Part shown: in pieces, positions 1-29,672 of the stretch
How the letters are laid out: each line of letters begins with the position of its first letter
Numbering within the stretch: the stretch's first letter is position 1
Source: Cristatella mucedo
Taxonomy: Eukaryota > Bryozoa > Phylactolaemata > Cristatellidae
Direction of reading: 5' to 3'
Length of the DNA stretch: 62,000 nt
NCBI GenBank assembly: GCA_009760855.2
Contig: WPIO01000051.1
Span: 742,501-804,500, forward strand
The notes under the pieces: model-generated
Databases searched by the model: none
Told to the model about the DNA's origin: nothing
The model's input: only the letters and a program-made list of their open reading frames with translations
Translations under genes and position numbers: made by a program

Positions 1-193
1 AAATGTGCCCTGATAACGATTGGAAACACGAATTCAAATGATAAGCCAGACGTGAGATGTATCCCAGTAAATTTTCTCTCGAAACGCTGCCACCGTAGGG
101 AACATCGTAAGGCGATCCGGATACACCACCCACCTGAAATATATTCATCGACAGGAAAACGTTAACTGCTGGCACACACTACGCGACTACTAG

Positions 194-18476
<18,283 letters not shown>

Positions 18477-18870
18477 TACGCTAGGTTTGCTGACGGTGTG
18501 CGTTGTGTGGTTCTGAACTTTTATAACCCAACGACGGATTTGCAGCTGCCGGAAAAAAATCGCAGATAAATCGCCGAGCCATCTCTACGGGTCGTGCACT
18601 AGAAAATGAAGCTTAAAAGAAGCGGCGACGGTCTGAAAGAGAGTAGTAACATGCGGGACAGCGTTTCTCGACTGCTTGGCATCACGAACGTTTCTGATCG
18701 TTTGCGAAGACAACTAGCCGGCCTTGGAGAGTTAGTGCGGATTTAATCTTGAAAAGTGCTCACCCGGAAAAGTTCGGAGACCTAGCGATAGCCGGAAGCT
18801 GCTGGAGTCAATGATATTCCACTCATCTTAAATTTACCTTGTGTGAATGCCTAACAAGAGTTGATTTACA

Positions 18871-18876
18871 AATAAA
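18871..18876 (+). terminator. Poly(A) signal of LMBRD1
   Basis: AATAAA about 395 bases after the stop codon. A second AATAAA follows at 18976. These are the first such hexamers in a plausible 3' UTR position. Confidence 0.6.
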
Positions 18877-18879
18877 TTG

Positions 18880-19651
18880 TACATGCTATTTGAGTTTTAG
18901 CTTCGTTGCTCTTGCCAATCGCTTACGTAGTCAAACAGTATAAAACAACAGGTTTGAGCATTGCTTCGTACTTTGAATAAAGCAGAAATCAATATTTTCC
19001 TGGACTTTTGATCACGGCCACTCCTGGATCAAACTTTCGTCAGAGGTAAACAAGCGACTGGCAATGGTTGCCAAAGGCTGGAAGTGGCATTGGCGTAGAA
19101 AAGCGTCTGCTGCGACAATACGTGGGCTTTCTGAAAGATGACTACCTAAACAAAAACCTGGCTATTTACGTCAACAAAACCATGGCTATTTCCCTCAACA
19201 AAAACCTGGTGATTTAACTATCAATCATTCTGTTAAGGCTTTACGAGGTAGGCTGAGCGGCATTACTTTATGCTTTGATATCACACACGGTGTTTCAGGG
19301 AATCCCCGACGTCGGAAAACGCCATCAGCTACATCCCGACACTTTTCCAGGGGGCAAGAGTAGATGGGCCCAGCTCTCCGTTGACACTTGCTCCGAGCAA
19401 GCGCGTTTCCGTCTATCGACGGGAGCTTTCAGGGGAGCGCCGTTAGAATTCACACCTGAGATACTAGCGTGGCCGAGAGACGGATCCTAGTTTCAATGTG
19501 AACTTACTGCCGCCCTTGTCGTTAGCGAAGTACTAAGGATTCGTCACCAGTATGGACGAAGCTCGTAATGATTAAAAAATATGGAGCTCATGCCATCATG
19601 TCACAGCGTCACACTGACGAAAATCAACAGATAAACTTCGCATAAGACAAA

Positions 19652-19720
<69 letters not shown>

Positions 19721-20676
19721 GAAACCCAGCGGCCTAGTGCTATCTTAAGCTCGATGAGCGCTTACACTTTTTCAATGACAAAAGTTAAAAACAGCGACTG
19801 AAGGCAGGATACGAGCACTTGGCTGACAACTCAGGCCCGCGATGTAGTGTGACAATGCCAATTATTTCCCACCATTTTCAACGGGCATAAGGTAATTTAG
19901 GTATAGTAAAACGTGCTGCGATCTTTTAAAACCAACCAATGCTGAGTAGTCTGTCCATGCAAGTCCACTTTTTGCTGAACTACAGCAAAACGCTGAATAT
20001 ATCCTCAGTGATGGAAGCACTGCAAGAACGCCATCACTATTAGTAAATTCTTGAGCTACTTTACCAATCGACCGTTATGCATTCGTCGATTGATAGGGCG
20101 TGACGGGATGATGTAACATTAATAAATAAGTGTGGACCTGCCCAAATAATCTTGACCTAGTGATGAAGCGAATCACATCGGCTGCTACATTTATCACGAC
20201 TAAATGCAGCAATGCTATTACAATCAAACGCCAGGGCTGCTGGCTAGAGATAATGCGCTTGATTAAGACCTGCAGTTGCATATTTAGGTGGAAGATCCTC
20301 GTTTTCTCGTACGGAAGTTTTTGCCGCGTATCTGCATCTTTCTGGAAAGCCACCGTCGCTTATCCACTGGCCGTTGGCAAGCATTTTAAAACTAGACATT
20401 CATGCGGCAGTTCTGTGAAAATATTTTTTTCAAATCAAGTAAATGATTTTTACAAGCTCTAGGGCTTAAATCCTGTGTGTTGATTTTCTCAGACGCTAGA
20501 AATTAATTTTTATGAGGACGACTTCAACGTCGAGGCACTGGCAAGGGCTTTCTTAAGATATTATCCTGAACTTTAAATGTATATGTGACAAACAGATATG
20601 TTAGTAAGCTGACGTAAATCACACAGTCTATTAAATAAAGGATGTACGACTACGATAATCAATTCTTACGGCTGTA
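18880..20676. other. Intergenic region after LMBRD1
   Basis: Contains a (TA)n tract at 19655-19718. Short open frames on both strands lack splice or homology support. Confidence 0.6.
19655..19718. repeat. (TA)n microsatellite
   Basis: Perfect alternating TA run, about 32 units, self-complementary. Confidence 0.97.
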
Positions 20677-20814
20677 AGCGGAAAACAGTAGCTCAAATTA
20701 GTGGAAAACAGCGGTTCAAATTAGCGAAAAGCAGTTGCTCAAATTAGCGAAAAACAGCGGTTCAAATTAGCGGAAAGCAGTTGCTCAAATTAGCGAAAAA
20801 CAGTTGCTCAAATC
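20677..20814. repeat. 23-bp minisatellite, about six copies
   Basis: Unit of the form AGTTGCTCAAATTAGCGAAAAAC. Two unit types (AGCGGTTC and AGTTGCTC) alternate for most of the array, giving a 46-bp higher-order pattern. Confidence 0.9.
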
Positions 20815-21299
20815 ATTGAAGGTCCTTTGATTTGGATAAAAAACAAGTTTGAGCAGCTCAATTATTTCTCTTGTCTGAACATATTTTGGGTTTGTGCTTT
20901 GACAGTCTTATAAGCTGTGAGTGCGTCATAATCTTGAGGAGTCAATGCTTAATAATACCACTTTAGATCATATCGTAGTCGTTGAGCCAGTCTCCACTGA
21001 GATAAGTCATCCAGAATGTCTCGCTTCTAGCTGTAAGCTATTTATGGATGCGACACTGGACTGAAACGGAAAATTTTGTTTCAATGAGACAAGGCTATCG
21101 AGGGAACCTTGTAAGCTCTTCAATTGTCATTAAATTAGTATCCACACCAATTCCGCCACCAATGCCTTGCCAGCTGTCCGCGTCGTTTTATTTGATATTT
21201 AATTGGATTGCGGTAGTCGGTTTTCCTTCGACATCTTGAATCTTTAACGGCAATTTAATAGTCTCAAATTTATAAGAAGCGGCAGAAGGGCCTTTAAGT

Positions 21300-21412
21300 T
21301 TATCCCCACCGCTTGAAGTGCTTAATAAAGGATCGCCCATTGTAGGACTCAAGCCCACGACTTAGGCGTGAAGAGCGAGCACCTTACCTCTTTGGCAAAG
21401 ACTCGGATGCTT
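21300..21412 (-). repeat. Degraded SINE copy
   Basis: Fragments such as GAGCGAGCACCTTACC and GACTCAAGCCCACGAC match the head of the SINE family. The rest is too diverged to delimit. Confidence 0.5.
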
Positions 21413-21596
21413 GCTAGCAAAAAGAAGATAAGATCTAGATTGAATACGGGGAGTGGTAAGAATCTTGTTCTGTCTTGTGTGCCCGATAAGGAATGTGAAA
21501 ACCACATTTCGGCAACAAAACACTAACCAACCATTGTAAAGTTAAATAATTGGCACAGCCGGTTAAATACAAGACAGCTTTACGAACTGTACAACT

Positions 21597-21735
21597 GCCG
21601 AGCTGGCTTGGCCCAGTGGTTAAGGTTCTCACCCGACCAAGGTCCTGCCGAGGTCGAGGGCTCGAGCCCTGTGGCATAGATGAAACTCCTGAATAGAGAT
21701 TTAAGTCCTCTTAGGTTGCTATACAAATGAATTAT
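21597..21735 (+). repeat. SINE copy, plus orientation
   Basis: Starts GCCGAGCTGGCTTGGCCCAG and has the B box GGGCTCGAGCCC. It ends with the shared tail AGAGATTTAAGTCCTCTTAG and a terminal ATGAATT. Confidence 0.83.
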
Positions 21736-22969
21736 GTATAATTTAATTTAAGTGGTAACCTTCAGCTTACCAAGTGTTTGCAGTGAACACGTTTTCGTTT
21801 CATTCTCCCGTGTGCACAAATGAAACTAGAGATAAAATCAGTTAATTCCAAGAAACAGTTGCATAATATTTCCACAATTTAATTTATTCAAAGTCAATAT
21901 AATTAAAATGTCAGCAGAGTACAATGCCTGATTCAACAGTAAAATTGACTGTATATTGAAAAACGGGTGCTGCTATACTTGCCGGTAGAGACTTCATGCA
22001 ATCCAGAAGCATCGAAGACTGTTACGTAAAAATTTATTTTTAACGATAGTACAAAATTAACGAAAATCTCCTGCAAAAGTTCCGGTGTTGCAGTTGCAGT
22101 CATTTTTTTTGACGGCTTCCATAGCTTCTGTAAGAAAAATGAAACTCTAAATGCATTAACATAAATCAAGTGTACCTGTTTAAAAAGATACGAAGCTGTA
22201 AATGACTGAAAATTGTCCATTGAACTTAATAAAAGTCGTCTATGGTTGCAGCGTGCATTCTGGCTAACCTCTAATAGCATCGAATACTTCTTTCCTCGTT
22301 ATGAAGGCTTCTGATTCACGAAGTGAAGGCTCAAGTGAGCTGAGCACCGTCTACAAAACGCCAATCGCGTTGCTGCTATTTTCCTCTGGAAAGCTAAAAT
22401 CTTTAGGGTACATGTAAATCAACTACGAGGCTGCTGGGAGGGCTCGCAGGTCTTAATGGGAAAGGGATCGAAATGCCGAGCGTCTGTCGCGATATTTATT
22501 TTTTCGACTCGACTTTTCCGTCAACCCGGCGAAAAAGTGCAAAGGCAGACGAAGGCAGCCGAAATCAAACGCGAGATCCAGATTTCGACCTCCCCTCGCA
22601 CGACAGAGTTTCAGCTGCTGCGCTTGTACCGCGACTGCACAATACCCGCGCACTGGATGGCAACTTCATCAATTTTCCGTGGAAACTGGCAATTGCGGTC
22701 AAACTTGGTCGCCGCGTGAGAGTTTGATACAATAATTTGCGCCGATACAGCTTGGCGGGCCAATCGCTCAAGCCATTCTCTTATGCAGAATGGAACCATG
22801 GTGCTCAACCAATCCACGATGTGTGCACAGTTTATCTTGCAACTCAGCTGCAACTAAGCTACCGAGGCCGGAAGACGATTAGTAGCTGAATTCTGATCCC
22901 CCCCCAGTAGTGCTAGAAGCTTCCGTCATGGCGCGTGGGCCTGATTATCGAATTCAGCGCAGACCTTAC

Positions 22970-23026
22970 CTGTGTGCGGAGAGCTGCAACGAGATAGAAC
23001 AGCATGCAAGCTACTAATACTTTCAT
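22970..23026 (-). CDS. First coding exon of a secreted peptide, paralogue of the unit gene
   Basis: Begins ATG at 23026 and encodes a 19-residue signal-peptide-like sequence, MKVLVACMLFYLVAALRTQ. It ends exactly at the donor CAG|GTAAGG in phase 0. The signal exon of the duplicated unit has the same length, the same MKV start, the same TQ end, the same phase and the same donor. A TATAAA box lies 171 bases upstream of the ATG, against 172 in the unit copies. I infer paralogy from organisation; the body of the signal sequence is only loosely similar. Downstream exons on the minus strand are not established. A candidate third exon around 22050-22126 has a good acceptor (TTTTTCTTACAG), phase-1 entry and a CNC motif. 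Confidence 0.6.
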
Positions 23027-23191
23027 CTTGATTTCAGCTGGTAACGTGCTCTACAACACGAAACGTATGTGTATCGCGTGAAGCAAGTCCGTAGCTTTTG
23101 CGTGAGTCGTTGACACTTGTGTGAGCTTACTTCGACTGGTTCTGACAGCCGTTCAGTTCGGTTCTGTCTCTGCCACCAACCGCCTCCAGTC

Positions 23192-23197
23192 TTTATA
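23192..23197 (-). promoter_or_regulatory. TATA box of the 22970-23026 gene
   Basis: TATAAA on the minus strand within ATATAAAG. It is 171 bases upstream of the signal-peptide ATG, the same spacing as in the duplicated gene. Confidence 0.55.
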
Positions 23198-23690
23198 TGA
23201 TAACAATCGTGCCCACTTAACGTACCGTCCCAGTGGGATGAACCCGCTTGCGACAATGCTAGCTGGAAATGCATCTGACGAAACGTATCAGAGGAACGGG
23301 TTTTCGTTGCTACGGCTACGGTGGCTCCGTTCGCTTCGTTTACGCAACGAGGTACAGCTTTTCTTCCTAGACCAAGATCGTGCGATTCAGCTTCCTAGAT
23401 GACTCTTCATTCAGTTTTTAGATCTGAACGGCGTGCTAAGCTTGCCTTGCATTCGGATACCGTTAGAACTATACAATGTCTTGTGTCTTACGGTGGGTGG
23501 AAGGATACGCTGGTGGCAAGAAAGCCTTTTCCGCTGCAATAGTTGACTCGTCAGAGGTTGCACCCGAACGGATTTGGCCCTTGCTACCATGCTTGTTGCA
23601 AGTCACCTCCAATCTTCATGACATGAGTATTCTCGATGCATAGCTGCGTTGATTGCTGTTTAATTTCCAAACAAGAGCTACGATACTTAC

Positions 23691-23810
23691 CGTGACGCAC
23701 ACGGCCCGCCACGCATTAGGCATACATTCCCAGCTGGAGTTTAGTAGATGTTCCATCATCCTCATACCATCGGCCAGCCTAAGCGCAATAACTTGGTGGT
23801 CCACAGCTCT
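23691..23810 (-). CDS. Candidate exon of unknown gene
   Basis: Open on the minus strand, ending at a consensus donor ACG|GTAAGTAT (exon end 23691). Contains ADGMRMMEHLLNSSWECM and two cysteines. The upstream boundary is unclear: an in-frame stop lies close by, and only weak acceptors or a TATA-like CTATAAG precede it. It could be a first or an internal exon, or chance. Confidence 0.25.
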
Positions 23811-23910
23811 CACTTATAGATGGCTAAGTCATACTGGGTTTAGCTCTGCGTTTAAGATTTTGGAGCATTCTTCAATCGTTATTACACACAATGATCTGTA
23901 TGGGTCGTGA

Positions 23911-25356
23911 ATCTGAAAACTAGTTCCCAGATGAAATATACTGCTTCTTTAATCGTAGAGAGTTACTGCGTTGAGTTCCGTCGTCCTGGCTTGGCTGTAC
24001 TTCTCAAGTTTTTCTTTTAGAGAGAGAGATGGAATCTGTGAGATACGCATTGTGCACCGAAAGCTTGGTCAGCGAATAATTTTCCACACAACAAGCCAGT
24101 AGTGTTAATTTCTTCTCCGAGAAATTAACGGCGATGCACGAACACGAAAAGACGATCGCAATAGCGTTTCGACCACCGGCGCAGCCAGGATTTTAGCAGT
24201 GAGGCCAAAACTCGACCTTGAGAGCGAGGCGAAAGAATATGCATGACCTTTGCTCTTCAAAATCCTCTGCAAGAAGCTCTCTGGTCACTCTAATAGCTTG
24301 AAAAAATTGGTTTTTCATTAGAGCTAATGAATTTAGCTTCTTTTTTACGGTGCACGCGTTTCTCGGCAGCGCGAAGCTCAATCAGCAACAGTGACCGAGC
24401 GATTCCAGGCGCGCCTCTGCGACAGGAGACTAGTACACAGTCTTTAGGCCGTTTTCGAGAGCCTGAAGCCGCTCGCTGAAGGCGCCGCTCGGCACGTCGG
24501 CCCCCGCTATTCTTTTTAGAGCGGTCCAAGAAGAACCTCGTTTTTATTTAACTCTAAAATGTGACAGCTCCCTTAAAAAATCGCAGCGACAGCGCTCTCC
24601 GGAAGCCGAAACTCAGTGGGCTACCTCAAAAGCGTACTGCTCCACAAACCTTTGCAAACCCAATCGACTAAAGCACTGGCTAGGATTTTGTGGATGAGAA
24701 CCTTGCAGTCGCGCGCCTTCGGCAAGGAGTCCGAAAAGCCTCCAGGGTCGCCGCCATCAGAGCCTCTTAAGTCACCCAGGAGGGCGCCATGGATTTCAGT
24801 GGCCGGGCCGAACGAGGCACTATACTTCTATTGCCTCTTTCAGAGGCTAAGGCCGCAGCTAATACCCCCAGTGCTTAAGGATCCTCGTTTTCATCTATTA
24901 AAATTTATTTAATGCCTAGTTTTTAGCTGCCCAGTAATTTTCCTTATTCGGGTGGTCATTCTGGACACGACTGATGAATGAACCTCCTCCGCTCAGAACC
25001 CTAAGAAGGCTGGGTGTGAGCTGAGGCCTGGCGCTTAAGGCGGCCCGGACTCGCCCCACCCATCATTCAGATCCGAAGGGTATTATAGCCTCGCTAAATT
25101 CAAGCCTTTATAAAAGCGCGTCAGCAGCTACATGCTACAACGCTCTGTAGCGGCTTCTGCTCTAATTTCCGTGGGCCGCAAACGCTGCACTCGCCAAGGT
25201 GTCTGTCTTTGTGAACGTTGCAATTGAGAAAGAAACATAGCACCACATCTCACCGACCTCACGTCTGGCTTCTCATCACGAAGTGCATTGACCTCAAGCT
25301 AGTGTCGCTTCATTTTAGGACCATTAATTCTCTTGATTACGAATGCCTATTTATGA
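23911..25356. other. Unassigned region
   Basis: Moderately GC-rich in places (24150-24540 and 24940-25060). Open frames here lack splice or homology support. A TATAAAA at 25109 could be a plus-strand promoter, but no coding exon follows that I can defend. Confidence 0.4.
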
Positions 25357-25592
25357 CAGCATTTAGTGGGTCCCTGTGATCGGACTTTATGCGCTTGTGC
25401 GTGCTGACACTGTTGCAAGCTTTCACTAATCACACTCGCATGCTGACCCTGTGCCTCTCACCCCTAACCATGATATTCTTGTTGTTTATTAACTGCTCGA
25501 TCGCGTTTCCTTTGCAGCAAATATAAAGCGCCTAGATAGAGATTTGAGTTCTGTGAGGGTGCATTATCAATCGTGTTATTATTATTATCTCC
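25357..25592 (+). mobile_element. LINE 3' UTR fragment
   Basis: Matches the LINE 3' UTR (GTGCGTGCTGACACTGT, GCAGCAAATATAAAGCGCC) and ends in (TTA)n after the shared tail. Confidence 0.85.
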
Positions 25593-26598
25593 TGAATACT
25601 TTCTACTCACGCTTCGAATGGTACCAATAGCTCTTCTGACTGCTGAATTCATATAGCCAAGCCCATAACATGCTAACAACCAAATGGAGACAGCGCTCTT
25701 GATGCGTAGACATAAGATCCGAAGCCTAGAACACCGAAGCAAAGACTCAGAGACGTTTATTCATACGGACGCCACAGCGGGCCATTGTGCGACTCTTCAC
25801 TGCCCGGCGCCCTCGACATTACTCCCCGGGCTTTTGCCACCCCCGTTACTTATATAATGCTGCAATAAATCACACCAGCCCATAAACCAACGACAATGCC
25901 ATAATCTCAAAATAGCCACAAAGAAGACTTCCAACTGACGTCCTAACGCCTTTGGATTTGACCAGGCTTACTAAGGAGCCACGGAGCTACAGCATTTGCT
26001 ACGTCCGTATGCTCGCTTGCGTGCTTACGTGTACTGACACTATTGCACGTTATAAGGAAACTAATTGTCTTGCTTCTATTCCAGAAATGTAAAGTAACTG
26101 GAGAAATGCAGCCTCTCTTAGAGTGTTATGCAAATGTGTTGTTAATATTGCTATTGTCTATTGCTATTGCTATTGATAAATGCTACTAACGGCGGAGATT
26201 GTTAAGGTCGTTGCTAAAAGCCCTTCTGGCTTTCCTAGGGTAATCCGGTGACGTCACAACTATCTCTGATCCGCGAGAAATGCTGCAAAGTGTGATCATA
26301 AAATACCTCACCAGAGTTATGAGCTAGCATAAATTCAGCGTCGTAAGCGCATAAGACAGAATCGCCCGTTAGACCAGTCTAGCTACCGCATACCGAGCGG
26401 ATAAGAAGTTTGTGGAATGACGAAAAACATTTAGTTAGATAGTCGGTAGAATCAAACTGGCTATTAGAAGTGTTAATTAATTTAAGATAGTCGCTTTAGG
26501 ATAAGGTGCATTCACTTTCGAGGAAAAAAGGTGACTTGAATCATGGCGTGAAAAAATGTCACTGCGATCAGTCTATACGCATACCTTCCACATTCTTG

Positions 26599-26666
<68 letters not shown>
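26599..26666. repeat. (TA)n microsatellite
   Basis: TA run with a single interruption, directly next to a SINE. Confidence 0.95.
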
Positions 26667-26667
<1 letters not shown>

Positions 26668-26670
<3 letters not shown>

Positions 26671-26799
26671 CATTTATATGGCGCCCCAAGAGAACTTAAT
26701 CTCTATTCAAGCGCTTCAGATATGCCTCGGGGCTCGGGCCCACGACGTCGGTCAGACCTTGGTCGGGGCGAGCACCTTAACCGCTAGACCAAACCAGCT
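26668..26799 (-). repeat. SINE copy at the edge of the inverted block
   Basis: Nearly full SINE (tail GCGCCCCAAGAGAAC, head GCACCTTAACCGCTAGACC). It lies directly against a (TA)n tract on one side and the start of the inverted duplicate (about 26830) on the other. Confidence 0.85.
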
Positions 26800-27127
26800 A
26801 TATAAATAAATTATATATATTAAAAGAAAGCTCGCAAACGGCAGAAGCCAGCCTGGCAACCACGATGCTAGAGGGCCAAGTATGCTGTAAGGCAGGCTAA
26901 TAAGGAACGCCTCTCTCCACATTCTGCAGACTAGCTCTGATGCCTGCATAATTTAAATGACAGCTGTACCATTGAGCTGATCGAAGTCAGACCCCTGCAG
27001 GCGCCTCGGTTACACTGGAAAGTCTCGTATTTGGAGGTATATACAACTGCTGTTGGAGGGTGTTTCTCCTTTTGTTGGAGTCAGGTGAAGGCTAAGCAAT
27101 GAGTGTGAGCACTTGCACCAGCTTTTA

Positions 27128-27365
27128 ATGATAATAACAATACTTTTTTATTGTGCCCTTCAATAACTCAATTATTTTCTAGTCCCTTTACATATGCTGC
27201 AAAGAAAGCATGATAAAATTCATGGCAGGAGCATGCTTGATAGTTAACTGGCGTAACACGATTCGAGGTGACATGCATACGGTGACAATGCAAATATGGT
27301 TCGTAGCAGTATGCACATTGTAGGCAAGCATGGACACACAAAGGACGAACAACATGAGCCCACTC
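27128..27365 (-). mobile_element. LINE 3' end, inverted arm
   Basis: Old LINE 3' UTR and tail. Counterparts at 41815-42056 and 51705-51953 show that it predates the duplication. Confidence 0.75.
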
Positions 27366-28164
27366 TTACTTTAGGTTGCACGTTGGATATGAGCTTCACG
27401 GCCTTTCGCAAACGAATTCACAGTAAAATGAATCATTAGCATGATCGTGGTTTGAAACCTCTGTCGGGAATGTGGTGACTTCCTGGAAGCATGCTGTCGT
27501 AATCATTTTCAGTAGATCTACGAAGCTCACTTAGCAGCACACAGCTAAAGCTAAAAAGCACTACCGACCGACATAGCATCTTCATTCCCAACTGGGACAC
27601 TTTCGGAGTGCTTTGCTTCTGGGTTAAAGCTCGCCTTCCAGCATACTTTTTTTGTAGCCCCCTGTATATTCAGTCGTCAGAATACGTACCTTTACTTCTA
27701 GTGCCTGATCTACAGTCCCGAAAATGAACGTCTCAACTTGCAGCATCGTCATGTTTCTTTGTGTCCTCTTCTGGACTCAGGTAAGGTGCAGTCATACCAA
27801 CGAGTTTGGCCTTTTTTGCCACGGTTAAACCACGAAAATCGCCTTGCCTTTATAGATCAACAAATTCTGATTGGCTGAACATGATCGATCACGATCACAA
27901 TGAGCTTCAGCTTTTCTTGTTAAGGTACATACCTGACAGGAACCTAACCTTACTTTTCTCAGATCTTGCATCAATGCTGGCTTTTATTTAGTGGAAATTA
28001 TCAGCCGGGGCCTATTTCACCTGACAGCTCTCAGCGAGACGGCTGTTTTTTAGTTGTTTAGGCAACTAGATTATATCAGTTCGTTTGATCAGATCATCAT
28101 TATTTAAATTAGTGATGTGGCTTTTACCATCTGCATTCAATTTAATGTTTCATATTCTGTTTAC

Positions 28165-28321
28165 CTAGTTTTGGCCCAACGGTTATGATGCTCAAATTTG
28201 GTGACCGATGTCAAGTTGAATGCATTCGATGAGCGTGGTCGTGAACTCGAGCCCTGAAGCATATGTGAAGAGCAGGGATAGAGATTAAGTTCCAGTAATG
28301 CGATATGCAAATAAATGGTAT
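28165..28321 (+). repeat. SINE copy in duplicated unit, inverted arm
   Basis: Diverged SINE head (TTTTGGCCCAACGGTTATGA) with B-box-like AACTCGAGCCCTGAAGC and the shared tail. Orthologous copies sit at 40841-40998 and 50723-50880, so this insertion predates the duplication. Confidence 0.7.
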
Positions 28322-29447
28322 AGACATTGTTCCAATAAAAAACCAACCTGTTCTTGCCTGCTTCTAAATATTGAATCACGGTGCATGCAGCATATACTGT
28401 ACTATTAGCTACAGATGTATAGGTACAGAAGTGGTCTTCACGTATTCCATGGCTAGATCATGTTTACTATTATTTTTCTTATGGGTAAAAGATTAGTAGC
28501 TTTCGGAAAAGTGTGTGCATGTGTATGTGTGTGTGTGCGTACGTGCGTGCGTGATTATTAGGTATCAAAAAGGTTGGTTTTGGTTGGCTACGTGGCTAGC
28601 TGAGGCTAAGGCCACTGTAAAGCCGACTGGTCGATTTTGGATCGCCGACTTTTGCCGCTACAGGGAGCGACTGGCTCTCATGCGGGTCCGATTTTGCACT
28701 GCCAGCTGTTGCACAGTGGGAAATTTGTTTCACCCCTCCCCCCTGAGGTATGAACTGGTGTGGGTTGGTCTGCTGAGCTCATAGATATCATTTATGGACC
28801 GAGCAAACCCGTCACTGTTTCTGGGAACCAAGTCTCGGTTGTAAACTATAATTCTAATTATGTCCTGCAGCTGACCTGCTTTCGTCTTGCTTCTAGTAAG
28901 AAGCTCGCATAGTCAGTTTTTCTCAAATTCACGCTTTGCTCCATCGCCAAAGTGATCAATGGATACATTTTTATTAGGGAGGTGGGAAATGGCCCTTGGC
29001 TGTGCACTTTCAACTGATTTTAACTTTCCACTGTGCTATAATCGTCCACCGCCTCGCTACCTGATTTTTACACGACGAGCTCATAGTTTCCTGTAAATAG
29101 GGATTCTTCTTGCGGAATAAGGACTCTTAAATGACGCAAATAGCGAATCTCATCTCTAGTTTCTCGCAAATAGGACTCGCTTTGACGATTTCACCGGTCA
29201 TTGGTTCAGTCTCGCCTTCGTCTCTGCCAAGAAGGGAAACCGCGTTTACCATCTGAGTTTTCGTAAAGTCTACTTGAAGTCAAAGAAAAAACTCTGCCAT
29301 CAGTTTCGATCGCGTATGCACAACAGGCTCAAGCATGACAAGCGCAGAACAGAAGCGAGAATTCGTGTACACTTGGGTTTACACGAAGCGGCCAGCCAGA
29401 CTCGTCGGCTTTGTGACACTTGATCATTTCATTGCTGTTCTGTAAGC

Positions 29448-29672
29448 TTAATAAAGGGGGAAAAGATGTACCCAAATAGATTCAAGATTATTTTCAAGTG
29501 CGTTTCTACATCCATGGCTAATCACCAACCTCATACCCCCTGAGCTTTCCTTTATCGGCTGATTTCTAGAGGTGATTATACTCAGTAAGAGTAAACGTTT
29601 CTCACTCATTCTGACTTGGAGATCTAGAAGCGAGTATTCAGTGACAGCTGACATCGTATTCGCATGCTGCAC
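29448..29672 (-). other. Conserved 74-codon open frame, three copies
   Basis: The predicted peptide (MQHANTMSAVTEYSLL to WVHLFPLY) is identical at 39488-39712 and differs by one residue at 49914-50138. A second frame beside it (29708-29932, 39228-39452, 49654-49878) is also kept open in all copies. Both are antisense to the peptide gene, inside its first intron. No family recognised. They could be a remnant of a mobile element. Confidence 0.3.

Noticed and set aside
22453-22653. Minus-strand frame with two cysteines 17 residues apart, like a natriuretic-peptide ring
   Set aside because: The ring lacks the conserved core residues of that family and no splice evidence ties it to the signal exon. 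The spacing is probably coincidence.
25109-25115. TATAAAA as a plus-strand promoter
   Set aside because: No start codon with a plausible exon or splice donor follows within several hundred bases.
26506-26787. Frame with Tyr-Ile repeats followed by a Gly/Arg-rich end
   Set aside because: Translation of a (TA)n tract running into a SINE.
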